Assembly: GCA_964244585.1 (NCBI GenBank)
Contig: CAXTJM010000002.1
Location: 248,001-312,000 of the forward strand
Length of the DNA stretch: 64,000 bases
Origin: LMUY01 sp964244585
GTDB lineage: Bacteria; Pseudomonadota; Alphaproteobacteria; Acetobacterales; Acetobacteraceae
Direction: 5' to 3'
Part shown: piece after piece, positions 8,443 through 16,980 of the stretch
Layout: each line of letters begins with the position of its first letter
How positions within the stretch are numbered: the first letter of the stretch is position 1
Notes under the pieces: model-generated
The model's input: only the letters and a program-made list of their open reading frames with translations
The model's database searches: none
What the model was told of the DNA's origin: nothing
Made by a program: the position numbers and the translations under genes

Positions 8443-8948
8443 GCCTCGCCCACGCACTCCAGCATGGCGGCGGCCAGCGCGTCGGACGGCGTCTTGCCGC
8501 CCCACAGCACGAACTGGAACGCCGGGTAGAACCGCTCGCACTCCGTGATGGCGATGTCGACCATGTCCTCCAGGCTTTCGGCCGATGCGCCGCTTGCGCC
8601 GCGCAACAGCACGGAATGGCGGAACAGCGGCATGCCGTCATCGCTATCCATGCCGAAATGGCCGATCCACAGCTTCTCGTTGGCCAGCGCCATCAGCTCG
8701 TACAAGGCGGTGCGGCGTCCGGCCGGCACCTTGAGGTCGAAGGCGCAGGTGAAGTGCATGGCGCTGATCTCCCGCGACCAGGAAAAGTACAGCCCGTAAT
8801 CGCACCATTTGCCCGGCGCCTCAGCCGCCATCTCGCCCTCGCTGCGGCGGTCGAAAGCCCAATCGTTGTCGCCCACGATCCGTTCGAGCGCGTCGAGCGG
8901 ATTGGCGGCGTGGTCGTTTGCTACTGCGGTTTGGACGGTCGGCATCAT
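8439..8948 (-). CDS. YbjN-domain protein
   Basis: About 169 residues. The fold resembles the YbjN / type III secretion chaperone-like family: DNDWAFDRRSEGEMAAE at the N-terminus, FTCAFDLKVPAGRRTALYEL, LWIGHFGMDSDDGMPLFRHS, and a C-terminal helix. The start is set at ATG 8948 because GGGAG sits about six bases before it; ATG 8960 is possible. It is translationally coupled to proC, a common alphaproteobacterial arrangement. Its biochemical role is unknown; the family is thought to act as a chaperone-like regulator. Confidence 0.75.
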   Translation of the reverse strand: MMPTVQTAVANDHAANPLDALERIVGDNDWAFDRRSEGEMAAEAPGKWCDYGLYFSWSREISAMHFTCAFDLKVPAGRRTALYELMALANEKLWIGHFGMDSDDGMPLFRHSVLLRGASGASAESLEDMVDIAITECERFYPAFQFVLWGGKTPSDALAAAMLECVGEA

Positions 8949-9061
8949 GGGGTCTCCCATCTGGAGGAAGGCCGATCGGAGTCAGGAGGTTGAGGCCCCG
9001 ACTCGATGCCTCGTCACACTACCGGGCGACAAAGCCTTGCGGCAAGCCCGGCGCCCCCGCG

Positions 9062-9382
9062 TCAGATGCCGCTCGGATCGGGAAACTCCGGGTCCGCCCG
9101 TTCGACGTCGCTGGGCGGAACGGACACCGCTTCGAGCGCGGCGACCCTGATCTCCAACGCTGCCATCCGTGCCTCCGCGGCCTCCTGCCCGGCGCGGGCG
9201 TTCGCGGCCATCTGCTCCACCGCCTCCATATCTTCACGCCGGACCAGGTCCAGCTTGCGAACCGCCTCGTCGATGCGGGCCCGGATGGTGGCCTCCGCCT
9301 CGTCCCGCAGCCCGGTCAGAGCGGAAAATGCCCCACCGGCCACGCCGGCGAGGTCGTCGAAGAAGCGCGGTCGGTCGGCCAT
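9062..9382 (-). CDS. UbiK/BMFP-family accessory protein
   Basis: A 106-residue protein with an N-terminal amphipathic helix (FFDDLAGVAGGAFSALTGL) and a coiled-coil region at about residues 45-85 (RREDMEAVEQMAANARAGQE, then LEIRVAALEA). This is the layout of membrane fusogenic BMFP proteins, of which E. coli UbiK is an accessory factor for ubiquinone biosynthesis. The function is transferred from that family. It lies upstream of and divergent from pdxA. Confidence 0.78.
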   Translation of the reverse strand: MADRPRFFDDLAGVAGGAFSALTGLRDEAEATIRARIDEAVRKLDLVRREDMEAVEQMAANARAGQEAAEARMAALEIRVAALEAVSVPPSDVERADPEFPDPSGI

Positions 9383-9464
9383 GGCGAAATCTCCTCGTCA
9401 GACCTGCGATATAGGGGCGGTCGCGATGGTTTGCACGGCGGGACGGATGTGTTTGGCTGCCGGC

Positions 9465-10439
9465 ATGTCCGCCAAACCCCTGCTGCTCACCATGGGCGAT
9501 CCTGCCGGCATCGGCGGGGAGATCGCCGCCAAGGCGTGGCGTGCCTTGGCAGGGGCCGGCCCGCGCTTCGCCATCATCGCCGATCCGTTCTGGATCGGGG
9601 CGCTGGACGTGCCCATGGCGGTGATCAAATCGCCGGAGCAGGTGGCCGACGTGTTCGGCTCGGCGCTCCCCGTCCTGGCGCTGGAGCTGCCGGAGATCGC
9701 GCGACCCGGGCGTCCGGACCCGGCCAACGCGCCCGCCGTGATCGCAAGCATCGAGCGCGCGGTGCGCCTGGTGCAGGCCGGGGAGGGCGGCGCCGTCGTG
9801 ACCAACCCGATCAGCAAGGCGGTGCTATACGCGGCGGGGTTCCGGCATCCCGGGCACACCGAGTTCCTGGGGGAACTGACGGGGGGCACGCCGGTCATGA
9901 TGCTCGCCTGCCCGCATCTGCGCGTCGTGCCGGTGACGATCCACGTCTCGCTGCGCCAGGCGCTGGCGGGTGTCACGACGGAGGCGATCCTGGCCACGGC
10001 GCGGGCGACCGCGGCGGCGTTGCGGCGGGATTTCGGCATTCCCGCGCCACGCCTGGCGGTCGCCGGGCTGAACCCGCATGCCGGCGAGCAGGGCGCCATG
10101 GGACGCGAAGAGATCGAGGCGATTGCCCCGGCCGTGGCGGCCTTGCAGGCGGACGGGATCGATGCGACCGGCCCGCATCCGCCCGACACCATGTTCACCG
10201 ACGCCGCCCGGCCCGGCTACGACGCCGCGATCTGCATGTATCACGACCAGGCGTTGATCCCGCTGAAGACGCTGGACATGGCGGGCGGCGTGAATGTGAC
10301 CCTGGGGCTGCCGATCATCCGCACCTCGCCGGACCACGGCACCGCCTTCGGGATCGCCGGGCAGGGCGTCGCAGACCCAGGCAGCCTGATCGCCGCGTTG
10401 CGCATGGCGGCGGATCTGGTGGAACGGAGGGCGGCATGA
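9465..10439 (+). CDS. pdxA: 4-hydroxythreonine-4-phosphate dehydrogenase
   Basis: A 324-residue enzyme of deoxyxylulose-5-phosphate-dependent pyridoxal phosphate synthesis. It oxidises 4-phosphohydroxythreonine with NAD(P); the product feeds PdxJ. Motifs are TMGDPAGIGGEI at the N-terminus, PISKAVL, the metal-binding histidines in GHTEFLG, NPHAGEQGAMG and YHDQALIPLK, and RTSPDHGTAFGIAG. ATG 9465 fits the usual PdxA N-terminus, but in-frame ATGs at 9447 and 9426 cannot be excluded. The stop overlaps the pdxJ ATG (ATGA), giving a pdxAJ unit. Confidence 0.94.
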   Translation: MSAKPLLLTMGDPAGIGGEIAAKAWRALAGAGPRFAIIADPFWIGALDVPMAVIKSPEQVADVFGSALPVLALELPEIARPGRPDPANAPAVIASIERAVRLVQAGEGGAVVTNPISKAVLYAAGFRHPGHTEFLGELTGGTPVMMLACPHLRVVPVTIHVSLRQALAGVTTEAILATARATAAALRRDFGIPAPRLAVAGLNPHAGEQGAMGREEIEAIAPAVAALQADGIDATGPHPPDTMFTDAARPGYDAAICMYHDQALIPLKTLDMAGGVNVTLGLPIIRTSPDHGTAFGIAGQGVADPGSLIAALRMAADLVERRAA

Positions 10440-11146
10440 TCCGGCTGGGCGTCAACATCGACCACGTGGCCACGGTGCGCAACGCCCGCGGCGGCGCGCA
10501 CCCCGACCCGGTCGACGCGGCCCTGGCCGCGATCGCGGCGGGGGCGGACGGCATCACAGCCCATTTGCGGGAGGACCGGCGCCATATCCGCGACGCCGAT
10601 ATCGACCGCTTGCGCGCCGCGATCGGCAAACCGCTGAACTTGGAGATGGCTGCCACCGGGGAGATGGTGGCCAACGCGTTGCGCGTGCGCCCCCACGCCG
10701 CCTGCATCGTGCCGGAGCGCCGGGCGGAGGTGACGACCGAGGGCGGCCTGGACGCCGCCGGCCAGGTGGAGGCGCTGCGCCCAATGGTCGCGGCCTTGCG
10801 CGCCGCCGGCATCCGGGTCTCGCTGTTCGTCGATCCGGACCAGCGGCAGTTGCAGGCTGCGGCGGCGTTGGGGGCCGACATCGTGGAGCTGCACACCGGC
10901 GCCTATGCCGAAGGCCGCCCCGGCGAGTTGGACCGGTTGCGGCGTGCGGCCGCCGCGACGGCCGGGCTGGGATTGGAATGCCATGCCGGCCACGGGCTCA
11001 CGTACGCGAACGTCCAGGCGGTGGCGGCCTTCCCGGAGGTTGTGGAGCTGAACATCGGCCACTTCATCATCGGCCAGGCGATTCAGGACGGTCTAGCGAG
11101 GGTGGTGCAGCATATGCGCGCCCTGATCAACGAGGCGCGGCCGTAG
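10436..11146 (+). CDS. pdxJ: Pyridoxine 5'-phosphate synthase
   Basis: A 236-residue TIM-barrel enzyme that condenses 1-deoxyxylulose-5-phosphate with 3-amino-2-oxopropyl phosphate to give pyridoxine 5'-phosphate. Motifs are LGVNIDHVATVRNARGG at the N-terminus, GITAHLREDRRHI, LNLEMAAT, LFVDPD, VELHTGAYA, CHAGHGLTY, and ELNIGHFIIGQAI with phosphate-binding character. Start and overlap with pdxA are unambiguous. The neighbouring dxr gene at 33.8 kb supplies MEP, not DXP, so no direct operon link is implied. Confidence 0.95.
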   Translation: MIRLGVNIDHVATVRNARGGAHPDPVDAALAAIAAGADGITAHLREDRRHIRDADIDRLRAAIGKPLNLEMAATGEMVANALRVRPHAACIVPERRAEVTTEGGLDAAGQVEALRPMVAALRAAGIRVSLFVDPDQRQLQAAAALGADIVELHTGAYAEGRPGELDRLRRAAAATAGLGLECHAGHGLTYANVQAVAAFPEVVELNIGHFIIGQAIQDGLARVVQHMRALINEARP

Positions 11147-11149
11147 CGA

Positions 11150-11536
11150 TCACCTCACGGGCGCAAGGCCGAAATGCTCCTCCACGATGCGGATGTTGCG
11201 CAGGTTCGCCTTCAGCGCGACGTCGAACAGGTCGCCCAGGATCGGCACGGAGCCGCCGACGACCTCCACTGCGATGTTGCCGACCATGCGCGCCAGCTTG
11301 TGGCCGGGCACGCCCATCGCGTGGGCCTGCTGTACGATATAGAGCGACACCAACCCCAGCACGGCGTCGCCGGCACCGGGCGCCAGGCCGATAAGGCTGT
11401 TCAACCCGAAGCGGAACCGTGTACCCGGAATGTGGAACGCCGCATCCACCAGCCAGGCAAGCCGCCGGATCCGCGCCAGGCGGGCGGCGACGTCCGTCGT
11501 GGGATATCTATCGTGGGCGTAGAAACCAGCCGGCAT
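11150..11536 (-). CDS. DUF4112 protein
   Basis: A 128-residue protein matching the DUF4112 family: RLAWLVDAAFHIPGTRFRFG, then GLNSLIGLAPGAGDAVLGLV with a hydrophobic segment, and NIAVEVVGGSVPILGDLFDV near the C-terminus. ATG 11536 is supported by AAGGAG about nine bases upstream. It has one or two membrane-associating segments. The function is unknown. It converges on pdxJ with only three bases between stops. Confidence 0.8.
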   Translation of the reverse strand: MPAGFYAHDRYPTTDVAARLARIRRLAWLVDAAFHIPGTRFRFGLNSLIGLAPGAGDAVLGLVSLYIVQQAHAMGVPGHKLARMVGNIAVEVVGGSVPILGDLFDVALKANLRNIRIVEEHFGLAPVR

Positions 11537-11628
11537 GTCCGCGGTCTCCTTTTCGGGCACCGGGCATCTGATACGGTGCGCGCGCCGGATCAATGAGCAT
11601 GCCGGAGAAAATCTCCGCATCGCACGTG

Positions 11629-12270
11629 CTATGCCGGCAATGCCCGGATGCGGCGCATCAGCCAGAGGCCGAGGCACGACGCCGCGACGAACAGCGCGGC
11701 AGCGAGCAGCAATTGCGCGTTCCGGTCGACGCGTACGCCGCCGCCGAGCAAGGCGAAGACCAGCGTCTGCGGCAGGTAGCCGATGGCGGAGGCCAGGAGG
11801 AACGGCCCCATGGCCACGGCGGACACGCCCGCCAGCAGGTTCAGCAGGATGTTGCTGCCGACCGGCAACAGCCGCAGGGTCAGCGTGGCGCCGAACGGGT
11901 GGCGGCTGAGCTGCTGGTCCAGGCGAGCCAGCCGGCCGCGGATGCGCCGTGCCGCCCAACCCCGCGCGACCAGCCGCGCCCACAGGAAATCCGCCATGCA
12001 GCCGCCGATTTGCGCCAGCAACGCGAGCAGGCAGCCCGCCCAGGTGCCGAAGCCGAGCCCGGCGGCGTAGGCCACCACCTGCCGCGGCACCCCGACGGCA
12101 CAGGCGAGCGTACCGATCAGCACGAACACGCCCGGTCCGGCCTGGGCCGGTGCGTCCAGTGCTGCCCGGCCCCAGCCGCCGCGCAGCGCCAGCCCGGCGC
12201 CCAGCAACCCGCCCAGCAACAGGGTCGGCCTCCACAGCAGCCGGCCGCTGCGGAGCACCAAGGCCGTCAC
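11629..12270 (-). CDS. TVP38/TMEM64-type (VTT domain) membrane protein
   Basis: A 213-residue integral membrane protein with about six hydrophobic segments. The VTT/SNARE-associated domain is seen in GVPRQVVAYAAGLGFGTWAG and the conserved RLLPVGSNILLNLLAGVS. GTG 12270 forms a GTGA overlap with the GT2 stop, so it is translated with that transferase. VTT/DedA proteins have been implicated in lipid scrambling and undecaprenyl-phosphate recycling, which would suit coupling to a polyprenyl-phosphate sugar transferase; that role here is inference. Confidence 0.75.
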   Translation of the reverse strand: MTALVLRSGRLLWRPTLLLGGLLGAGLALRGGWGRAALDAPAQAGPGVFVLIGTLACAVGVPRQVVAYAAGLGFGTWAGCLLALLAQIGGCMADFLWARLVARGWAARRIRGRLARLDQQLSRHPFGATLTLRLLPVGSNILLNLLAGVSAVAMGPFLLASAIGYLPQTLVFALLGGGVRVDRNAQLLLAAALFVAASCLGLWLMRRIRALPA

Positions 12271-12998
12271 GGCGTTGGCTCCGGCGTCTCGATGACGGGA
12301 CGGCTGCCGCGGCGTTGCAGCCAGTACATGCCTGCCAGGTCGAAGATCCCCACCCACAGCCGGTCCAAGGTGCCATAGTTGGACACGCCGCGGGTGCGGG
12401 GGCGATGGTTCACCGGCACCGATTCGACCGAGCCGCCGGCCCGGATGAACAAGGCGGGCAGGTAGCGGTGCATGTGGTCGAAATGCGGCAGCGCCAGGAA
12501 GGCATCGCGGCGGAACAGCTTCAGCCCGCAGCCCGTGTCGGGGGTGGCATCGCCCAGCAGCCGCGCGCGGATGCCATTCGCCAGGCGCGAGGCGACCCGT
12601 TTGGCCCGTGTGTCCCGCCGCGTCACCCGGTGACCGGCCGTCAGCATCAGCCCGGTTGCGGCCCGGGCGTGGGCGAGCAGGGCCGGGATGTCCGCCGGGT
12701 CGTTCTGCCCGTCGCCGTCCAGCGTCGCGATCCAGGTGCCGCTGGCCGCGCGCACCCCGGTGACGACCGCGGCGCTTTGCCCGCAACTGGTGCGGTGGCG
12801 CAGCACCACCAGCGGGGCCGTCGATCGCGCCTCCGCCAGGCGCTGCGGGGTGTCATCCGTGCTGCCATCATCCACATAGACGATCTCGTGCGGGATGGCG
12901 GCCAGGGCGGCTTCGATCTCGGCGATCAGCCGGGCGATGTTCGGCCCCTCGTTGCGCACCGGCACGACTACGGACAGTGTATAGGGGGGCTGGGTCAT
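12267..12998 (-). CDS. GT2 polyprenyl-phosphate glycosyltransferase
   Basis: A 243-residue GT-A transferase of the dolichol-phosphate mannosyltransferase type. Motifs are SVVVPVRNEGPNI, VYVDDGSTDDT, TLDGDGQNDP (DxD-like), DTGCGLKLFRRD and HRPRTRGVSNYG. There is no C-terminal double transmembrane tail, so it is a short DPM1-like enzyme rather than an ArnC/GtrB form. It likely loads a sugar on undecaprenyl phosphate at the cytoplasmic face. The donor sugar cannot be predicted. It is coupled to the VTT membrane protein. Confidence 0.8.
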   Translation of the reverse strand: MTQPPYTLSVVVPVRNEGPNIARLIAEIEAALAAIPHEIVYVDDGSTDDTPQRLAEARSTAPLVVLRHRTSCGQSAAVVTGVRAASGTWIATLDGDGQNDPADIPALLAHARAATGLMLTAGHRVTRRDTRAKRVASRLANGIRARLLGDATPDTGCGLKLFRRDAFLALPHFDHMHRYLPALFIRAGGSVESVPVNHRPRTRGVSNYGTLDRLWVGIFDLAGMYWLQRRGSRPVIETPEPTP

Positions 12999-13089
12999 CG
13001 CGCGGCGGGCAGGTAGCACTCGCGCGAACGTGCCGGCAAGCCAGCCCCGCCTGCGGCGACCGGCGCGGCAAAGCGTGTAGAGGTTCAGG

Positions 13090-14163
13090 ATGCCGTTCGA
13101 TCTGGATGCCGGCCGGAAGCGATTGGAGACCCCGCGGGAGCGGCTGGATCGCCTGATGGTCGCCGGCTGGCTGTTCGCGGTGTGCGGCATGACGCTGGTG
13201 ATGATCGTGCTGGGCGGCGCCACGCGGCTGACCGGGTCCGGCCTGTCGATCATGGAATGGGCGCCGCTCTCGGGGGCGCTGCCTCCCTGGTCGGATGCGG
13301 AATGGCGTCGGTTGTTCGCGCTGTACCGGCAGATCCCGCAATACCAACTGCTGAATGACGGCTTCGGCCTGGATGGCTTCAAGCACATCTTCTGGCTGGA
13401 ATGGACGCACCGCCTATGGGGCCGGCTGATCGGCGTGGTGTTCCTGGTGCCGCTGGTCCTGCTGGGGCTGCGCGGCGCGATCCGACGCGGGCTGTGGCTG
13501 CGGCTGCTGGGGTTCTTCGTGCTGGGCGGGCTGCAAGGGGCGGTGGGCTGGTTCATGGTGGCGTCTGGCTTTGCGGCGGACAGCACCGCGGTGTCGGCAT
13601 ACCGTCTGGTCGCGCACCTCGTGCTGGCACTGGCGCTGTATGTCGCGATCCTATGGACCGCGCTGGGCGTGCTGCGGCCGGGGGGCGCGCGTGTGGCCAC
13701 CAGCCCGGCGTTCCGGCGGCTAGCGGGCGCGTGCGCCGTACTGCTGCCGCTGACGATCGTCGCGGGTGGCTTCGTCGCCGGGCTGCATGCCGGGTTGATC
13801 TACAACAGCTTCCCGCTGATGGGCGACGGGCTGGTGCCGCCGGACTATGCGGCCCTGCATCCGTTCCTGCGGAACCTGACGGAGAACCTAGCCGCAGTGC
13901 AATTCGACCATCGCGTGCTGGCGACGGGCACGGCGTTCCTGGTGATTGCCAGCCTGGTCGTCGGCTTGCGGGCGGCCTTGCCGCGCATGGTGCGGCGTGC
14001 CGCCTTGGCGATGGGCGGTGTGGTGCTGGTGCAGTACGCCCTCGGCGTCGCGACGCTGCTGAACCTGGTTCCGGTGGGCCTGGCCACGGCGCACCAGGCC
14101 GTGGCAGTGCTGCTGCTGACGGCGGTGACGATCACCCTCCATCTCGACCGACGACTGCCCTGA
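13090..14163 (+). CDS. ctaA: Heme A synthase (COX15/CtaA)
   Basis: A 357-residue, eight-helix inner-membrane monooxygenase that converts heme O to heme A for aa3-type cytochrome oxidase. Paired heme-ligating histidines and family motifs are visible: GGATRLTGSGLSIMEW, FWLEWTHRLWGR, YRLVAHLVLALALY, GLIYNSFPLMGDG, QFDHRVLA and GLATAHQAVAVLLL. Length and sequence fit the mitochondrial-type COX15 of alphaproteobacteria. ATG 13090 is preceded by AGGTTCAGG rather than a classical Shine-Dalgarno. It is divergent from the GT2 gene. Confidence 0.93.
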   Translation: MPFDLDAGRKRLETPRERLDRLMVAGWLFAVCGMTLVMIVLGGATRLTGSGLSIMEWAPLSGALPPWSDAEWRRLFALYRQIPQYQLLNDGFGLDGFKHIFWLEWTHRLWGRLIGVVFLVPLVLLGLRGAIRRGLWLRLLGFFVLGGLQGAVGWFMVASGFAADSTAVSAYRLVAHLVLALALYVAILWTALGVLRPGGARVATSPAFRRLAGACAVLLPLTIVAGGFVAGLHAGLIYNSFPLMGDGLVPPDYAALHPFLRNLTENLAAVQFDHRVLATGTAFLVIASLVVGLRAALPRMVRRAALAMGGVVLVQYALGVATLLNLVPVGLATAHQAVAVLLLTAVTITLHLDRRLP

Positions 14164-14225
14164 TCGCGGGCACACCCCATATCGTCGTACTTGACTGTCC
14201 CCCTCCTGACGTGATCGGACCTGCC

Positions 14226-15674
14226 ATGCCATCCGCACTCTCCCCGCTTGCCGAGACGGACCGCCTGTTCTTCGACCGCGACGACGCCGCGCTGGACCGT
14301 GGCGCCGCGGAGCGGATCGTGGCGGACGCGCTGGCCGGCTGCGACGATGGCGAGCTGTTCCTGGAATATCGCGAAAGCGAGCAGATCTCGCTGGATGACG
14401 GCCGCATCCGCCATGCCGGCTTCGAAAGCGGGTCGGGGTTCGGCCTGCGCGCCATCCTGGGCGAGGAGACCGGCTACGCCCATGCCGGCGAGATGTCGGA
14501 ATCGGCGCTGCGCCGGGCGGCGGCCACGGTGTCGGCGGTGCGCGGGGGCGCCGGCGGGGTCGCGGCTGAGCCACCGCGGGCCAGCAATGCGCGCCTGTAT
14601 GCCGACGTCAATCCGCTGGGTGAGATGGAGTTCGGCGCCCGCACCGCCATCCTGGCCGAGATCGACGCCTATGCCCGCGCCAAGGACCCTCGCGTGAAGC
14701 AGGTCATGGCCACCATGTATGGCGAATGGCAGGCGGTGCAGGTGATGCGCGCCGATGGCCGCCGGGTCGCCGATCTGCGTCCCCTGGTCCGGTTGAACGT
14801 GTCCGTGGTGGTGGAACAGGACGGGCGGCGCGAGACCGGCGGCCATGGCACGGGCGGCCGTTTCGGCTACAGCCGCCTGCTGACGCCGGAGACCTGGCGC
14901 GCCGGCGTGGACGAGGCGCTGCGGCAGGCGCTGGTCAACCTGGAAAGCCGCCCGGCGCCGGCCGGCGAGATGGAGGTGGTGCTCGGCTCGGGCTGGCCCG
15001 GCATCCTGCTGCACGAGGCGATCGGCCACGGCCTGGAAGGGGATTTCAACCGCAAGAAGACCTCGGCCTTTGCCGGCCTGCTGGGGCAGCGCATCGCCTC
15101 GCCGGGGGTGACGGTGGTGGATGACGGCACGATCCCGGACCGCCGCGGCAGCCTGACGGTAGATGACGAGGGAACACCGTCCGGCCGCATGGTGATGATC
15201 GAGGACGGCATTCTCAAGGGCTTCATCCAGGACCGGCTGAACGCGCGGTTGATGGGCGTGGCGCCCACCGGCAACGGGCGGCGGCAATCCTACGCGCATG
15301 CGCCGATGCCGCGGATGACGAACACGGTCATGATGGCCGGCCCCTACGCGCCGGAAGAGATGATCAAGTCCGTGAAGCGCGGATTGTATGCGGTCAATTT
15401 CGGCGGCGGGTCGGTCGACATCACGTCCGGCAAGTTCGTGTTCTCCGCCAGCGAGGCCTACCTGATCGAGGACGGCAAGGTGACCGCCCCGGTCAAGGGC
15501 GCGACGCTGATCGGCAACGGTCCGGATGCGCTCACCAAGGTGACAATGGTCGGCAACGACCTTGCCCTGGACGCCGGGGTCGGCACGTGTGGAAAGAACG
15601 GCCAGGGCGTGCCGGTGGGCGTGGGCCAGCCGACGTTGAAGCTGTCGGGGCTGACGATCGGCGGCACGGCCTGA
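14226..15674 (+). CDS. tldD: Metalloprotease TldD
   Basis: A 482-residue cytoplasmic metalloprotease subunit. With TldE (PmbA) it forms a barrel that degrades unfolded peptides, matures microcins and affects antitoxin stability. The zinc motif HEAIGHGLEGD (His263, His268) is intact, with GFGLRAIL near the N-terminus and GTCGKNGQGVPVGVGQP near the C-terminus. Length is typical. No tldE lies nearby. ATG 14226 gives the standard N-terminus; the much longer open frame upstream overlaps ctaA and is a shadow. Confidence 0.93.
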   Translation: MPSALSPLAETDRLFFDRDDAALDRGAAERIVADALAGCDDGELFLEYRESEQISLDDGRIRHAGFESGSGFGLRAILGEETGYAHAGEMSESALRRAAATVSAVRGGAGGVAAEPPRASNARLYADVNPLGEMEFGARTAILAEIDAYARAKDPRVKQVMATMYGEWQAVQVMRADGRRVADLRPLVRLNVSVVVEQDGRRETGGHGTGGRFGYSRLLTPETWRAGVDEALRQALVNLESRPAPAGEMEVVLGSGWPGILLHEAIGHGLEGDFNRKKTSAFAGLLGQRIASPGVTVVDDGTIPDRRGSLTVDDEGTPSGRMVMIEDGILKGFIQDRLNARLMGVAPTGNGRRQSYAHAPMPRMTNTVMMAGPYAPEEMIKSVKRGLYAVNFGGGSVDITSGKFVFSASEAYLIEDGKVTAPVKGATLIGNGPDALTKVTMVGNDLALDAGVGTCGKNGQGVPVGVGQPTLKLSGLTIGGTA

Positions 15675-15756
15675 AATCCGCGGCGCCCCCGCAGCAAACT
15701 TGCCCGTCCTGTCTTTTTTGAGTGGACCTTCCGGCAAGAATCACGTTCATATCGAC

Positions 15757-16542
15757 ATGATGATGTATCGAAGAGTTGCCGCCTGGGTCATCTGTGGCGC
15801 GGTCGGCCTGTGCGGGGTGACTGCCGGCCATGCCCAGGAGGCATGCCCCGGGGAAAAGGCGCCTCCGGTGGCGTTGCCTGCCACGCAGAAGCGGCTGGCG
15901 AGCAACCGTGAGGTGCTGATCGTGGCGCTCGGCTCCTCCAGCACGGAAGGCTGGCGGGCTACCTCACCGGCCAACACCTATCCGGCACGGCTGCAGGGCG
16001 ATCTGTCCGCCGCCTATCCATTCGCCCATGTCGCCGTGATCAATCGGGGCATCGGGGGGCAGGACGCCCTCGAAGAAGTAGCCAGGCTAGACAGCGATGC
16101 GATCGCGTTGCACCCGGACCTGGTCATCTGGCAGGTCGGCGCCAACGGTGCGATGGCGAACTCGGACCCCAACGTGTTCCGGCAGCTCGTATCCACCGGG
16201 ATCGAGCGGTTGAAGGCGTTGGGGATCGATGTCGTGCTGATGGACAACCAGCGGTCGCCGATGATTCTTGCGTCACCCGGGCATCTGCTTCTGGAGCGCG
16301 TCCTCGCCGAGTTGGCGGTGAAGTACAATGTGTCGCTGTTCTCGCGCGGCGCCTTGATGGATGGCTGGAAGCGCGACGGCGTCGACTACGCGCATTTCCT
16401 GTCCGATGACAGCGTCCACATGAACGATCTCGGCTATCGCTGCCTGGGAGACGCGCTGGCGGCGTCGATCGAGACCGGCTTGAAACAGGCCGATGCATCA
16501 GCGGCTAGATCGCCAACCAGTCTGGTGCAGGCCTCCAAATAG
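15757..16542 (+). CDS. Exported SGNH/GDSL-family hydrolase
   Basis: About 261 residues with a signal peptide at residues 1-29 (ending VTAGHA-QEAC). SGNH blocks are present: ALGSSSTEGW (catalytic Ser), NRGIGGQDALEE (Gly), WQVGANGAM (Asn) and DDSVHMNDLGYR (Asp/His). It is a probable periplasmic esterase or lipase-like deacylase of unknown substrate. Several adjacent ATGs (15757, 15760, 15763) could be the start; an upstream TTG is less likely. It is convergent with the DUF2141 gene of the carotenoid operon, 15 bp away. Confidence 0.8.
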   Translation: MMMYRRVAAWVICGAVGLCGVTAGHAQEACPGEKAPPVALPATQKRLASNREVLIVALGSSSTEGWRATSPANTYPARLQGDLSAAYPFAHVAVINRGIGGQDALEEVARLDSDAIALHPDLVIWQVGANGAMANSDPNVFRQLVSTGIERLKALGIDVVLMDNQRSPMILASPGHLLLERVLAELAVKYNVSLFSRGALMDGWKRDGVDYAHFLSDDSVHMNDLGYRCLGDALAASIETGLKQADASAARSPTSLVQASK

Positions 16543-16557
16543 TCGGGTTGAACGCCG

Positions 16558-16980
16558 TTAGTTGAAGTAGCGCAGCCTGAACCCGATCGACGCACCGTCG
16601 GGTCCCAGGCCGAACGCGGCTTCGTCGAAAGATGGCGGGCCGAACCGCATCGGCGCATCGTTCGAGAAGCCGATGCCTTCTTCCGGCAGGCCGATCAGGT
16701 TGCGGTCGATCTTCCCGTTGTCGTTCTCGTCCTGGAATGCCTGTGCGGCATACGTTCCCGGCGGAACGCCGGCGATCCGCAGCACGACGGTCCCTGGATG
16801 GGCGGAAGCGCGGGCATGATAGCGACACGTTGCCTGTAGAAAGGTGGCGCGGTCGCAGAGTGCCAGCAGCACGTGCCCGCCATCGGACCGGACGTTAGAC
16901 ACCGTCACCTCCACCACGCCGGGCTCCGCATGCGCCTGGCTTGACGCCAGGAAGACGAGCAGGACGGCAAGCCTTCTCAC
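16558..16980 (-). CDS. Exported DUF2141 protein
   Basis: A 140-residue protein with a cleavable signal peptide (RRLAVLLVFLASSQAHA). A DUF2141 beta-sandwich domain follows: VTVSNVRSDGGHVLLALCD, GTYAAQAFQDENDNGKIDRN, and GFSNDAPMRFGPPSFDEA. GTG 16980 overlaps the upstream glycosyltransferase stop (GTGA). DUF2141 genes commonly sit beside carotenoid or glycosyltransferase genes; this copy ends the carotenoid-tailoring operon. The role is unknown. Confidence 0.82.
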   Translation of the reverse strand: MRRLAVLLVFLASSQAHAEPGVVEVTVSNVRSDGGHVLLALCDRATFLQATCRYHARASAHPGTVVLRIAGVPPGTYAAQAFQDENDNGKIDRNLIGLPEEGIGFSNDAPMRFGPPSFDEAAFGLGPDGASIGFRLRYFN